A model generated the notes under the pieces. The model saw only the letters and a program-made list of their open reading frames with translations. It searched no databases and was not told the DNA's origin. A stretch of 53,974 nt of DNA, taken from IMG/VR virus record IMGVR_UViG_3300028025_001902, positions 1-53,974 of that record, one strand, 5' to 3'. Of the stretch, positions 8,384-16,730 are shown piece after piece (position 1 is the stretch's first letter; every line of letters begins with the position of its first letter). This stretch comes from a virus. The translations under genes and the position numbers were made by a program.

Positions 8384-10327
8384 TTAGTATGTACCACCAT
8401 CGATGTTGAAACCATCGAGAGTTGAAGTAGCTGCACCAGCACCAGTGATGTTAGTGCCAATAAACATTGCTTTAGCAACAGATAAGCCACCAGACAATAC
8501 AACTGCAGCAGTACCAAGAGCAGAAGCATCAGTGGCAGAAGTAAGTGTTACTGCTCCAGAAGCTGCAAGAGTCGTACCACTGAAACTAGAAGAAGTGATT
8601 GTCTTATTTGAAAGACTTTCAGTTCCAGCCAATGTCGCAAGAGTACCAGTTGTTGGTAGTGTTACGCTAGTATTTGCGGTAGTGGTTACACCAAGAGTAT
8701 GTGCACCAGTGTGAGTAAAACTACCACCAAGAGTAATAGTGCTAGATCCGTTGTTTACGCCAGTACCACCGTAAGTAGCACCGATAACTGAACCATTCCA
8801 AGTACCAGTAGTAATAGTACCAAGAGTAGTAATTGTATTTTGACCAACGTAAGTTGAAGCGATATCAACAGAGTCAGAATTAATAGTAATACGATCAGCA
8901 GTACCAACTACATCAATTGTGTTACCAGTCTTAGTAAGACCAGCACCAGCAACAACTTGACCAGCACCAGAGAACTGAGCAAAGGCTAAAGCAGTTGTAC
9001 CTAATGTAATTGGATCATTAGTAGTTAAAACCCAACCAGAGTCAGCGTTTGCAGTACCTTCTTCAACGAATGTGAACATTCCAGAAGTAACTTCACCCGT
9101 AGGTGTATTATCAGCATCTGTTGAACGAGCCCATGAGCCAGAAGCAACAACATAGATACCGTTCTGTGAACCAGTGCTTTGATTCTTAACAAGAACACGA
9201 TCACCAACAGAAAGAGCAACTCCGTCAACTGTTTGTGTATTGCTTAATGTAATGTTTGCAGTAGTAGCTGCACGAACAGAACCTTTAATATCTAGACCAG
9301 TCTTAACTGCGTCAACGTATGCCTTAGTAGCTGCATCTTGAGCATCTGTAGGATCTGCAAGAGAAGTGATTCTTTTACTATTAGCATCAATAGAACCAGT
9401 GCCAGTTGGAGCGATGGAGACATTATTGTTACCAGATGCAGCTGAGAGTGATAGATTACCAGAAGTAGCAGTAATGCTTGTTGCTGTTGCAGCACCAAGA
9501 ACTGGAGTTACCAGAGTTGGAGTATTTGCAAATACTAATGCACCAGAACCAGTTTCATCAGAGATAACACCAGCAAGTTCAGCAGAAGAAGTTGCAGCAA
9601 ATACAGATAACTTGTTACTTGTATAAGTAACAGTACCACCTGCACCGAATGCCACAGAAGCAGAATCAGTACCAGTAAGAGTTAATGTATTGCTTACAGT
9701 TAATGTCTTAAGGTTTGTAATACTTAAAGTACCAGTACTTGAAGTGATTGTTAAACCATTAACTGTTTTGTTTGTTAGTGCTTGTGAGCCAGTTAGAGTG
9801 GCAACTGTCGAGTCAATGGCAACCGTAGAAGTATTTGAACCATCGCTATTTGTGACAGTAATACCAGTACCAGCAGTAACCGCACCACCAACTGTATCGT
9901 AAATAAACTCAGCAAGAGTATCTGTTGTACCATTAATGTATGGATTATTAAGAACTGTCTTACCAGTACCATTAGGAGTTAAAACAATGTTACCATTGGT
10001 ATCTGTAGAGCTAATAACATTAGTGCTACCAGTAAGAGTTAGATTACCAACATTAAGGTTATTGATTTTACTGCTGGCATCAACAACAATCGCAGATGAC
10101 GCAGTCAGCGTACCTGGAGTATGATCCAACATATCGGTAAAATACTTACCACCGATAACAAAGTGATTTGCAGCATTACCTGAGGTTTCTGTGCCTATAC
10201 CAATGTATAATCTATCACCACCATTTGATCCATTGTCTGTTAATGCTGAGTACGCTAATTCACCAGCACCCAGCGTTGCTGGATTTCCTGATACCGATGA
10301 ACGCTTTATGCGAATAATAGATGCCAT
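8384..10327 (-). CDS. Large tail fibre protein
   Basis: 647 aa, a fibre of the type seen in aquatic T4-like phages. The N-terminal module is MASIIRIKRSSVSGNPATLG, GELAYS and GDRLYIGIGTE. Many beta-strand repeats follow (GSTNVISSTDTNGNIVLTP, ALTNKTVNGL). A central block at about residues 325-460 (ADPTDAQDAATKAYVDAVK, VDGVALSVGDRVLVKNQ, NGIYVVASGSWARSTDAD) is widely conserved in phage fibres. The C-terminus (FIGTNITGAGAATSTLDGFN) lacks an autocleaved chaperone. It leads a small group with the two short genes upstream at 10342 and 10559. Likely receptor binding or a fibre shaft. Confidence 0.8.
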   Translation of the reverse strand: MASIIRIKRSSVSGNPATLGAGELAYSALTDNGSNGGDRLYIGIGTETSGNAANHFVIGGKYFTDMLDHTPGTLTASSAIVVDASSKINNLNVGNLTLTGSTNVISSTDTNGNIVLTPNGTGKTVLNNPYINGTTDTLAEFIYDTVGGAVTAGTGITVTNSDGSNTSTVAIDSTVATLTGSQALTNKTVNGLTITSSTGTLSITNLKTLTVSNTLTLTGTDSASVAFGAGGTVTYTSNKLSVFAATSSAELAGVISDETGSGALVFANTPTLVTPVLGAATATSITATSGNLSLSAASGNNNVSIAPTGTGSIDANSKRITSLADPTDAQDAATKAYVDAVKTGLDIKGSVRAATTANITLSNTQTVDGVALSVGDRVLVKNQSTGSQNGIYVVASGSWARSTDADNTPTGEVTSGMFTFVEEGTANADSGWVLTTNDPITLGTTALAFAQFSGAGQVVAGAGLTKTGNTIDVVGTADRITINSDSVDIASTYVGQNTITTLGTITTGTWNGSVIGATYGGTGVNNGSSTITLGGSFTHTGAHTLGVTTTANTSVTLPTTGTLATLAGTESLSNKTITSSSFSGTTLAASGAVTLTSATDASALGTAAVVLSGGLSVAKAMFIGTNITGAGAATSTLDGFNIDGGTY

Positions 10328-10341
10328 CTTTTATTTCTCCG

Positions 10342-10557
10342 TTAAAATTCTCCACCTTCCATGTTTTGAGCATCGAGGGTGGTGGTGGATGTCCACTTGT
10401 TTGTTGTTGTTTTATATACTAATAATGCACCATTATTAAGTGAAGTTGTGTCCACATTACCAATATCAGTAATAGAATTAACTGATGCTGGATTAGCAAT
10501 GTTTGTAGTTGCAAGCACAAAACTTGTATCTTGAATGGTTGCTGTAATATCTGCCAT
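10342..10557 (-). CDS. Small conserved virion protein
   Basis: 71 aa, ending in the pattern LLVYKTTTNKWTSTTTLDAQ followed by NMEGGEF, which is typical of small structural proteins beside fibres in aquatic T4-like phages. No enzyme motif is present. It is tightly packed one base after the 10559 gene and 14 bases before the 8384 fibre start, which has its own Shine-Dalgarno. It may be a fibre-attachment or collar component; function is inferred from position only. Confidence 0.65.
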   Translation of the reverse strand: MADITATIQDTSFVLATTNIANPASVNSITDIGNVDTTSLNNGALLVYKTTTNKWTSTTTLDAQNMEGGEF

Positions 10558-10558
10558 A

Positions 10559-10894
10559 TTATATCTGAGTTATCTGTGGGGTTACAGTTGCTACACCTTC
10601 AACGACTCTAGTTTTTACACCACCACTAGAAGTGATTTCTAAGTCATAGAGATATCTTCCTGGAGTAATGGCTTCAGACTGACCAGCAGTTAAGGTCATT
10701 CTAACTTGACCATTGACGGCACTATAGATCGTTGGGTTTAGACTAAAAGCAGTACTGGAAGCATAAGACTTACGCATCTGAGAAGCGACAGTGTATCCAG
10801 TTAAATCGAGTGCACTACCACTGGTTCCAGTTACAGTAATAATATTACTATAATTAGAACCCTGATCAATAAAAATATTTGCTTGAGTCGCCAC
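10559..10894 (-). CDS. Small virion protein with beta-sandwich character (GTG start)
   Basis: 111 aa, starting MATQANIFIDQGSNYS. It contains LDLTGYTVASQMRKSYASST and ends with PGRYLYDLEI, RVVEGVATVTP, a pattern recurrent in phage tail and baseplate-associated proteins. The start codon is GTG at 10894, supported by a perfect GGAGG at 10901-10905, and the leader follows a terminator and a promoter-like octamer, so this is the first gene of a transcription unit with 10342 and 8384. The precise role is not known. Confidence 0.72.
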   Translation of the reverse strand: MATQANIFIDQGSNYSNIITVTGTSGSALDLTGYTVASQMRKSYASSTAFSLNPTIYSAVNGQVRMTLTAGQSEAITPGRYLYDLEITSSGGVKTRVVEGVATVTPQITQI

Positions 10895-10916
10895 CTAAAT
10901 CCTCCAATTTACTTCT

Positions 10917-10924
10917 TATTTATT
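10917..10924 (-). promoter_or_regulatory. Putative late promoter for the 10894-8384 unit
   Basis: AATAAATA on the minus strand, 22 bases upstream of the GTG start at 10894 and just after the terminator hairpin at 10953-10972. The order terminator, late-promoter octamer, GGAGG, start marks a transcription-unit boundary inside the fibre array. Confidence 0.5.
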
Positions 10925-10942
10925 CATTTTGTAATCTTGGTA

Positions 10943-10972
10943 TAAAACTAAAAATCCCTCCTGAGAGGGATT
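10943..10972 (-). terminator. Rho-independent terminator after S74 fibre
   Basis: A perfect 8-bp stem AATCCCTC/GAGGGATT (10953-10972) with a 4-base loop, followed on the minus strand by TTTTAGTTTTAT. It lies 24 bases beyond the stop of the 10997-12316 fibre gene. Confidence 0.8.
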
Positions 10973-10996
10973 CTTGTTCGATGCGTTTTCTAGATC

Positions 10997-12316
10997 TTAT
11001 AGACCTGCAGCATCGAGTCTGGCTTTGAGTTCTGTGATAAGAACTTGCTGTTCCTGGATCGCAGCAGTTAAAGTAGCCACTAAGAATGATGAATCAACAC
11101 CTTGGTAATGCGGAGTTCCATCTTCATCTACAGCATCCTTTACACCAGTAACAGCTACTGGGCAAACTTCAGCTAATTCGTGCGCAATAAAACCTTCACC
11201 ATCAGAGCCATCAGCTTTCCATTTATACGTACATGGTTTAAGTTGTAAAACTCTAGCTAAAGCACCTGTCATCGGTGTAATGTTTTCTTTTAAACGGTAG
11301 TCAGAAGATGTGTTAAATGCGGTAGAAGTTGATCCAATATATATGCTACCAACAACAGCTGGTGTATATGTATTTAAAAAACGCATTGCATATACGTTAA
11401 ATCCTGTGCCGTTACCGCCAATCATCATTCCATATTGGTAGCTACCAGTGGTAGATGGGTATAACTGCATTTGATCAGGTGAACCAGTTAAGCTAGTTGT
11501 ATTAATCATCAATTGACCAGCAGAGTTAAGACGCATACGCTCTGTATTACCACCAGCATAAAACAACATATCTGCTGAATTTAAAGCAACACCTGATGCA
11601 GCAATAGCACAACCACCTGTTGTAGATGCACCTGCAGTAAATAAAAGTCTTGGACCATCTCCAGCAGTTGTACCTGGATGATTTAATCTAACTGTGGTAA
11701 TAGCACCAGTACCACTTGCGCTTGAATTAACAACATCAAGTTTGATACCTGATGTTGGACTATTAGTACCAATACCTACGTTACCACTAGAGTCAATACG
11801 CATACGCTCTGCACCGCCTGATTGCAAAATACAAGCAGAGCCAGCAGAAACACCACCAACAAAGAAATCAGTTGCTGTATTTAGAATACGACCAATCGTA
11901 GTTCCGTTGTTTTGTAAATAAACACCACCGCCATTAGAAGCATTATTAATTGTCTGAATAGTGTATCCAGTAATATTTACTGGGCTAGTAGTGCCAATCC
12001 CAACATCGCCAGCAGAAGTGAGACGCATGGTTTCCGTACCACCTTCTGCGAAAGCAAGTGTGTCTGCTGCAGGAGAAAAGATACCTGTGTTGGTGTCGCC
12101 AGTAAAGGTAATAGAAGGAGTGCTCGCAGAACCCAGTGCGTGAGTAACTGTTAGCGTTGTTGCTAACTTTGCAGTAGTTACATTGGCATCTGCTATTTTA
12201 GCAGTTGTGACTGCACCATTAGTGATTTCTGCAGCAGTGATAGAGTTATCTGCAAGATCTTCTGCAGTAATAACGTCTACACCAATTGATCGAGCTACGA
12301 TTTTACGGATTGCCAT
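10997..12316 (-). CDS. Tail fibre with C-terminal S74 self-cleaving chaperone
   Basis: 439 aa. The N-terminus carries the linker repeats (VITAEDLADNSITAAEI, NGAVTTAKI). A beta region (LATTLTVTHALGSASTPSIT, DTNTGIFSPAADTLAFAEGG) is shared almost word for word with the 26004 fibre. The C-terminal 103 residues are an intramolecular chaperone of the S74 endosialidase type: SSDYRLKENI at 337-346 holds the Ser/Lys autocleavage site (about S338 and K342), followed by KPCTYKW, EGFIAHEL and a coiled-coil end. This family trimerises the fibre and then cuts itself off. The gene is followed by a strong terminator. Confidence 0.88.
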   Translation of the reverse strand: MAIRKIVARSIGVDVITAEDLADNSITAAEITNGAVTTAKIADANVTTAKLATTLTVTHALGSASTPSITFTGDTNTGIFSPAADTLAFAEGGTETMRLTSAGDVGIGTTSPVNITGYTIQTINNASNGGGVYLQNNGTTIGRILNTATDFFVGGVSAGSACILQSGGAERMRIDSSGNVGIGTNSPTSGIKLDVVNSSASGTGAITTVRLNHPGTTAGDGPRLLFTAGASTTGGCAIAASGVALNSADMLFYAGGNTERMRLNSAGQLMINTTSLTGSPDQMQLYPSTTGSYQYGMMIGGNGTGFNVYAMRFLNTYTPAVVGSIYIGSTSTAFNTSSDYRLKENITPMTGALARVLQLKPCTYKWKADGSDGEGFIAHELAEVCPVAVTGVKDAVDEDGTPHYQGVDSSFLVATLTAAIQEQQVLITELKARLDAAGL

Positions 12317-12349
12317 TGTTTACTCTTTTTCTATATTAGACATTGTTGT

Positions 12350-12490
12350 TTATTCGTCTGCAGGTAATGGAGTGTTACCTTCTGCAACCCACTTTAGGTA
12401 TTCTTGGTAGTCTGTGTTATCTGGGTCGAATGGAATGTAAGCGTTGTCTGATAAACGAATTACAAAAGTTTCTCTATGTAGTTTGTACAT
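12350..12490 (-). CDS. Small fibre-partner protein (DYQEYLKW family, copy 1)
   Basis: 46 aa, start ATG at 12490 directly after the stop of the 12491 fibre (TAAATG). It contains [13 protein letters not shown] and [18 protein letters not shown]. Three more copies follow the other fibres ending in SAEL (15298, 17569, 20718). The GGAG that would recruit ribosomes lies inside the last codons of the fibre gene. The C-terminal motif is common in short genes at phage fibre ends; it may be a fibre assembly chaperone or cap, but this is inference. Confidence 0.75.
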   Translation of the reverse strand: MYKLHRETFVIRLSDNAYIPFDPDNTDYQEYLKWVAEGNTPLPADE

Positions 12491-13780
12491 TTATAACTCC
12501 GCTGATGCAGTGATAGTGGAAGATCCGCTAGAAGGGTTAATCGCTAAGGGAGTTCCAGTAGACCAAGTCATACCCGAAACCCTTGCATATCTAAAGGCAC
12601 TTTGATTTACAGAAACACTACTTTCTGCTGAATACGTGTAACTCCCTGCATAATCTAAAACTGCAAAATTTGTAAGCCTGTTAATTGTTGCCGCAGTAGT
12701 GGTTGGTGATGCCCTTAAAGGAACTGGGTGCACCAAAGTTCCATTGGCATCCGAAGCACTACCGCCAACAAGATACAATCCTTTAGCGTCACAAGAATAA
12801 AAATACCTCTGACACAAAGCCAACTCATTGCTATACGGACGGAAATCAAACGATGTGGCTACAGTGCCAACTTCGAGTTGAACACCAGTCACTTGCCATG
12901 TGTTTCCATTGGTTGCCATCCAGTTTACATCACCAGTAGAGCCGTAGACACTTGATGTTGTCCAAACACCAGATGTGCCTTGCAAACTGGTTCCATTTGC
13001 CAAACCAAACCCGACATTCAGACCAACTCCGTTTGTTGCTCCAATCCAAGTACCAGAAGTGGGACCAGTAAATGTAAGAGTTTTAAATTCCCAAGTATTT
13101 ACCGCATTTACGGTGTAAGCAGAAGGCTGGTTATACACCTCGCTTGCGTTTGTAAGAAAGGCACTAAATTGCCCAGTAATGCTTGACTTTACCCAAAAAG
13201 AAAGAGTTACAGTCTTTGCATTTGCAGTTCCAAAAGACAAATCCGCTGTGTTAAAACCTTCAATTTTTTGCCAAGCAAAATAATAGTCAGTTGTGCCAAG
13301 ACTTGTGTCAGCAGTTGTAACAGTAAACTTCAAACTATTGCTGAACCCAGTGGGTGCATCAGAAACTTGCTGGGCAGAATAAACACCACCGCCAGTGGGT
13401 CTTGCAACGCAAGCCCAGCGGTCAACAGAATAAATGCCCACAGCGTTTATAGTTACTGCGGCACCAGCGTTACGCTGGTCAATAACCATCGCACCATTAA
13501 TGATACGATTACGCATACCTAACTCTGCACCAGAGTTTGCCATTTTGGCTGGAGTGACTGCATTTGCTGCAACTTTTGCAGTAGTAATTGCATTAGAAGC
13601 AATATCACCAGCAACAATACTACGGTATGTGACTGTCTTACCAGATAAATCTACTGTACTGTTTAGTTTAGCACTAGTGACTGCACCATCGGCTAAGTCA
13701 ACAGCAACTACTGATCCGTCTGCCAATGTAGCAGAGGTAACAGAACCTGAAGGATATTTCTTTGAACTATATGTAGCCAT
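12491..13780 (-). CDS. Receptor-binding tail fibre, SAEL family (copy 1)
   Basis: 429 aa. Residues 1-85 are AxNAITTAK-type linker repeats (DGAVTSAKL, SNAITTAKVAANAVTPAKM). From about residue 90 a domain begins MRNRIINGAMVIDQRNAGA and continues YSVDRWACVAR, VTLSFWVKSS and LEVGTVATSFDFRPY, ELALCQRYF. This is the jelly-roll, carbohydrate-binding-like fibre domain shared with 15451, 17751 and 20871. The distal region after CQRYF is unlike its paralogues until the last residues, TASAEL. This suggests a variable tip between conserved ends. Confidence 0.82.
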   Translation of the reverse strand: MATYSSKKYPSGSVTSATLADGSVVAVDLADGAVTSAKLNSTVDLSGKTVTYRSIVAGDIASNAITTAKVAANAVTPAKMANSGAELGMRNRIINGAMVIDQRNAGAAVTINAVGIYSVDRWACVARPTGGGVYSAQQVSDAPTGFSNSLKFTVTTADTSLGTTDYYFAWQKIEGFNTADLSFGTANAKTVTLSFWVKSSITGQFSAFLTNASEVYNQPSAYTVNAVNTWEFKTLTFTGPTSGTWIGATNGVGLNVGFGLANGTSLQGTSGVWTTSSVYGSTGDVNWMATNGNTWQVTGVQLEVGTVATSFDFRPYSNELALCQRYFYSCDAKGLYLVGGSASDANGTLVHPVPLRASPTTTAATINRLTNFAVLDYAGSYTYSAESSVSVNQSAFRYARVSGMTWSTGTPLAINPSSGSSTITASAEL

Positions 13781-13789
13781 TTGTTTACC

Positions 13790-14647
13790 TTAAATCGAGA
13801 ATAGTTTCCAACCATGAGTGGCATTGTAATATACTAGGTCAAACGAAGCACCTTCAGTACTTACAACTAAGTTTTCTGCATCACCCATAATAACGTGACC
13901 ATTTCGAGCAACAGTTAAATTATTTGTATCAAATGTATTTGCACCATCGATAATACGAACAGTATCACCCATAGTTGCAGTGGCTGGTAGAGTTAATGTA
14001 ACTGCACCAGCTGAAGTATTTACGAAGTAGTAACGACTTGCAATTGCAGTAGTGTTAGCTGAGATCTCGTAGTATTGACCAATAGTCTTTTGAATACCAG
14101 TGCTTAATTTTGCCAGAGCAATAGAGCCATTGGCAACTGTATCAATCGCAATCTTTTCTTTTGTTAATGTATAAACATCAATCTCAGCACCAGAATCTGG
14201 AGCAGCAGTAAATACAATAGTTTGTCCAGATGATACGAAGTTATTACCAGAACCTTCTCTCTGTAGTAGACCATCAACAAAGACCATGACACCAGCAGGA
14301 ACTACTGGAGCGTCTGTTAATGTGAAAGAAGTTGTGGAAGCATCGCCAGTGAAAGTCTGAGTAGTGACTTCCATGCCTGCAGTACGAGCCACTGTTAATT
14401 GAAGTCCAAGGTAGACGACGATTAATGTAGTTCCTGTTACTGGTGCTTCAGAGAAGGTGATAGTGGCACCACCACCTGATAGGGAGTATGCAACATTTGG
14501 AATTTGATATACGCCACCATAAAATACCATAATTGATGGTGACGAACCAATTGCGTAGGTTAGCGTGAATGTAGTGGTACTGCTATCTGGAGTTAGCGTT
14601 TGTACTTCGTATGCGCCATAGACTGGCTCTCTACCGATAAATGCCAT
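13790..14647 (-). CDS. Tail fibre protein
   Basis: 285 aa. It starts MAFIGREPVYGAYEVQTLTP and has two tandem N-terminal beta modules (TTTFTLTYAIGSSPSIMVFY ... ITFSEAP; TTSFTLTDAPVVPAGVMVFV ... IVFTAAPDSGAEI) at about 15-85 and 95-165. Related modules occur in 16730, 19042 and 24196, where they probably anchor the fibre. The C-terminal third (YYFVNTSAGAVTLTLPATAT, GDTVRIIDG) is a beta-helix or tip-like domain seen in other phage fibres. The start overlaps the stop of the GIY-YIG gene upstream (TAATG). Confidence 0.75.
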   Translation of the reverse strand: MAFIGREPVYGAYEVQTLTPDSSTTTFTLTYAIGSSPSIMVFYGGVYQIPNVAYSLSGGGATITFSEAPVTGTTLIVVYLGLQLTVARTAGMEVTTQTFTGDASTTSFTLTDAPVVPAGVMVFVDGLLQREGSGNNFVSSGQTIVFTAAPDSGAEIDVYTLTKEKIAIDTVANGSIALAKLSTGIQKTIGQYYEISANTTAIASRYYFVNTSAGAVTLTLPATATMGDTVRIIDGANTFDTNNLTVARNGHVIMGDAENLVVSTEGASFDLVYYNATHGWKLFSI

Positions 14648-15270
14648 TATGCTTTACTCCAACCTTTGTATGTGTTTTTCTTTCCGCTACTAACCGCAGA
14701 TAATAAATCAGGATTTCCATATTTTTTCAATTCGTTATATCCTTTTATCGTAACAATTTCGCCACTAGGGTTTTTTAGCGTATATTCTTTTACAACTATA
14801 TGTTTTCTTGCCTCAGCAATAGATGTTCTATATTTATCTATGTGCTTTTCGATTCTTTTTTGTGCAATTTCTGGACTATGTTTTCTACCTAAATTTGCCT
14901 TGCGCAATTTTTCTTTAGTTTCCTCACTATGAGTTTTACCAAAGAAATGATTATTTTCACCAGATAGTTTTTCTCTGGTGGCTTCATTTATTTTAGTACC
15001 GCCATAACCACCGACTTTTAAATTTAAGCAGAGAGGATTATTGTTAATCTCATGTTCATTAACAATAAGTTTCTCCATCTCATAAATGTCTTTAATATCA
15101 CCCCAGATCCAAATACGATAATCGAAGTTCTCTTTACCGTATTTTTTAATAGATCTTTTAATTCTAATACCAGAACCCCAATAACCATCTTGTTGATGTC
15201 CTTTATGAACACCTGTGTAGAATTCACCAGTTACCTTATTTACTATCTGATAAAGGTGTGCGATGGGCAT
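14647..15270 (-). CDS. GIY-YIG homing endonuclease (second copy)
   Basis: 207 aa. The GIY-YIG core is at residues 5-40 (HLYQIVNK, FYTGVHKG, GYWGSG), and conserved acidic and Asn positions follow (YEMEKLIVNE, LCLNLKVGGYGG). NUMOD3-like repeats lie at about 100-135 (HFFGKTHSEETKEKLRKAN, LGRKHSPE). The C-terminus (TIKGYNELKKYGN, SGKKNTYKGW) looks like a helix-turn-helix/NUMOD1-type DNA-binding module. It is not close in sequence to the GIY-YIG gene at 3572, so it is a separate acquisition. It follows a DYQEYLKW-family gene, has an AATAAATA octamer 24 bases upstream, and its stop overlaps the next fibre start as TAATG. Confidence 0.87.
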   Translation of the reverse strand: MPIAHLYQIVNKVTGEFYTGVHKGHQQDGYWGSGIRIKRSIKKYGKENFDYRIWIWGDIKDIYEMEKLIVNEHEINNNPLCLNLKVGGYGGTKINEATREKLSGENNHFFGKTHSEETKEKLRKANLGRKHSPEIAQKRIEKHIDKYRTSIAEARKHIVVKEYTLKNPSGEIVTIKGYNELKKYGNPDLLSAVSSGKKNTYKGWSKA

Positions 15271-15294
15271 TATTGCTCTCTGTTATGTCTCTGT

Positions 15295-15302
15295 TATTTA
15301 TT
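15295..15302 (-). promoter_or_regulatory. Putative late promoter before GIY-YIG gene
   Basis: AATAAATA on the minus strand, made by the last codons and stop of the 15298 gene (GAATAAATAAC), 24 bases upstream of the endonuclease ATG. The same GAATAAATAA string occurs at the end of the 20718 gene before the HNH endonuclease, whereas the two endonuclease-free copies of this small gene lack it. Confidence 0.4.
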
Positions 15303-15450
15303 CGTCTGCAGGCAACGGAGTATTACCTTCATCGAGCCATTTTAGATATTCTTGATAATCGGTGTTTGCTGGATCACATGGGATACATGCACCATCTGAT
15401 AATCGTTGTACGAATTTATTACCCAAAGGTGTAGTGTAAGTTTTATACAT
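15298..15450 (-). CDS. Small fibre-partner protein (DYQEYLKW family, copy 2)
   Basis: 50 aa starting [20 protein letters not shown] and containing [17 protein letters not shown] and [10 protein letters not shown]. The start ATG at 15450 abuts the stop of the 15451 fibre (TAAATG). It is paralogous to 12350, 17569 and 20718. The N-terminal half varies between copies while the C-terminal half is nearly constant, which suits a protein whose N-terminus fits its own fibre. Function is inferred only. Confidence 0.75.
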   Translation of the reverse strand: MYKTYTTPLGNKFVQRLSDGACIPCDPANTDYQEYLKWLDEGNTPLPADE

Positions 15451-16560
15451 TTATAACTCCGCAGAAGAAGTAAAGTGGTAAATAACACCTAACGAGTTAG
15501 TTGTTAGAGAACTACCGCTATTGTTATAAACAGAAAAAGTTGACTCACCAGTTGAATTTAATATTCCAGAATTACTGGCCAAATCCCCACCAGTTGATGC
15601 TCCTGAAACTTTACTAGTTCCACCGCTGTATCCATATATTACAATTGTGGGATTTGTGATACGTTTATTAACTTTATATGATGGTCCATTAAAAACAACG
15701 TTATTCACAACTGTGTTAGTTCCTGTTGGAGAAATAATATAACCATTTACAGCAGTTGTCCCTGGAACGACTCCTATATCATAAGATTTTTCAAAATATC
15801 TCTGGCATAGTTGTAACTCAGTAGTAAATGGACGACGTTCAAAAGCAGTTGCAGCAGTACCAACTTCTAGTTGTAATCCAGTAACACTCCATGTAGCACC
15901 AGTAGTAGCAACTACGTTTGTTGTTCCAGTAACTCCAAGAAATTGTCCACTATTCCAACTACCAGCTGTACCACGAACATCTGAACCATTACCAAGATCC
16001 CAGTGTAAATATATACCACCACTAGTACCAGTTGTATTCCATGTACCATCTGTACAACCAGGAATAGTTATTGTCTTATATTCCCAAGTGTTCGCAGCGG
16101 TAATAGTGTAAGTTGCGCAGTATGCTCTATCATTTAAGTTACCAAGAACAAAACCAAATGATCCTGTTAAACTAGATTTAACCCAGAATGATACAGTAAC
16201 AGTCTGTGCGTTAGATGTACCAAACATTAAATCAGTTATATTATTTGCTTCAATAGCCTGTTCAAGATTGAAACGATTACCTGACGCTGGAGTCTTTGCT
16301 GTACCAACAGTTAATAAAAGACTGTTCTTAAATCCTGCTGGTGCAGAAGAACTCTGTTGAACTGTTGCAGTAGCAAGACCAGAACCACCATTGTAACGGA
16401 GGTTCCAACGATCAAGACTGTATTTTGTTTCTGCATTATATGCTACACTAGCACCAGCATTTCTTTGGTCAATGACCATTGCACCATTGATGATACGATT
16501 GCGAAAGAACAACGAATTTGTTGTGTCTAGATTACTTGTCTTTACTTGAGTTAATGGCAT
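15451..16560 (-). CDS. Receptor-binding tail fibre, SAEL family (copy 2)
   Basis: 369 aa. There is a short N-terminus (MPLTQVKTSNLDTTNS), then FRNRIINGAMVIDQRNAGAS, YSLDRWNLRY, VTVSFWVKSSLTGSF, LQLEVGTAATAFERRPF and ELQLCQRYF, in the same order as the paralogues. The segment after CQRYF (about residues 262-365) is unique and is the likely receptor-contacting tip. It ends HFTSSAEL. Its start overlaps the stop of the 16560 small gene (TAATG). Confidence 0.82.
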   Translation of the reverse strand: MPLTQVKTSNLDTTNSLFFRNRIINGAMVIDQRNAGASVAYNAETKYSLDRWNLRYNGGSGLATATVQQSSSAPAGFKNSLLLTVGTAKTPASGNRFNLEQAIEANNITDLMFGTSNAQTVTVSFWVKSSLTGSFGFVLGNLNDRAYCATYTITAANTWEYKTITIPGCTDGTWNTTGTSGGIYLHWDLGNGSDVRGTAGSWNSGQFLGVTGTTNVVATTGATWSVTGLQLEVGTAATAFERRPFTTELQLCQRYFEKSYDIGVVPGTTAVNGYIISPTGTNTVVNNVVFNGPSYKVNKRITNPTIVIYGYSGGTSKVSGASTGGDLASNSGILNSTGESTFSVYNNSGSSLTTNSLGVIYHFTSSAEL

Positions 16561-16730
16561 TATTCAATACTCGCTAATTGTTCGTCTGTTGGTCTTGCTA
16601 GAGTTGGGTGTTCCCACTTTGCAATATAATCACCACGACCATCTGAGTCGTTTTGTAGAGTGATCACAGTCAAAAAATCTTGTTGTGTTAGCTCAGGATA
16701 TAGAGCCATAATTTTGTCGTATAAAGTCAT
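16560..16730 (-). CDS. Small XkdW-like fibre-associated protein
   Basis: 56 aa from the ATG at 16730 (MTLYDKIMALYPELT), which overlaps the stop of the 16730 fibre as TAATG. The sequence (YPELTQQDFLTVITLQNDSD, HPTLARPTDEQLASIE) resembles short XkdW-type genes that sit beside phage tail-fibre genes. It sits between two fibre genes. Probably a fibre assembly helper, by analogy only. Confidence 0.65.
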   Translation of the reverse strand: MTLYDKIMALYPELTQQDFLTVITLQNDSDGRGDYIAKWEHPTLARPTDEQLASIE

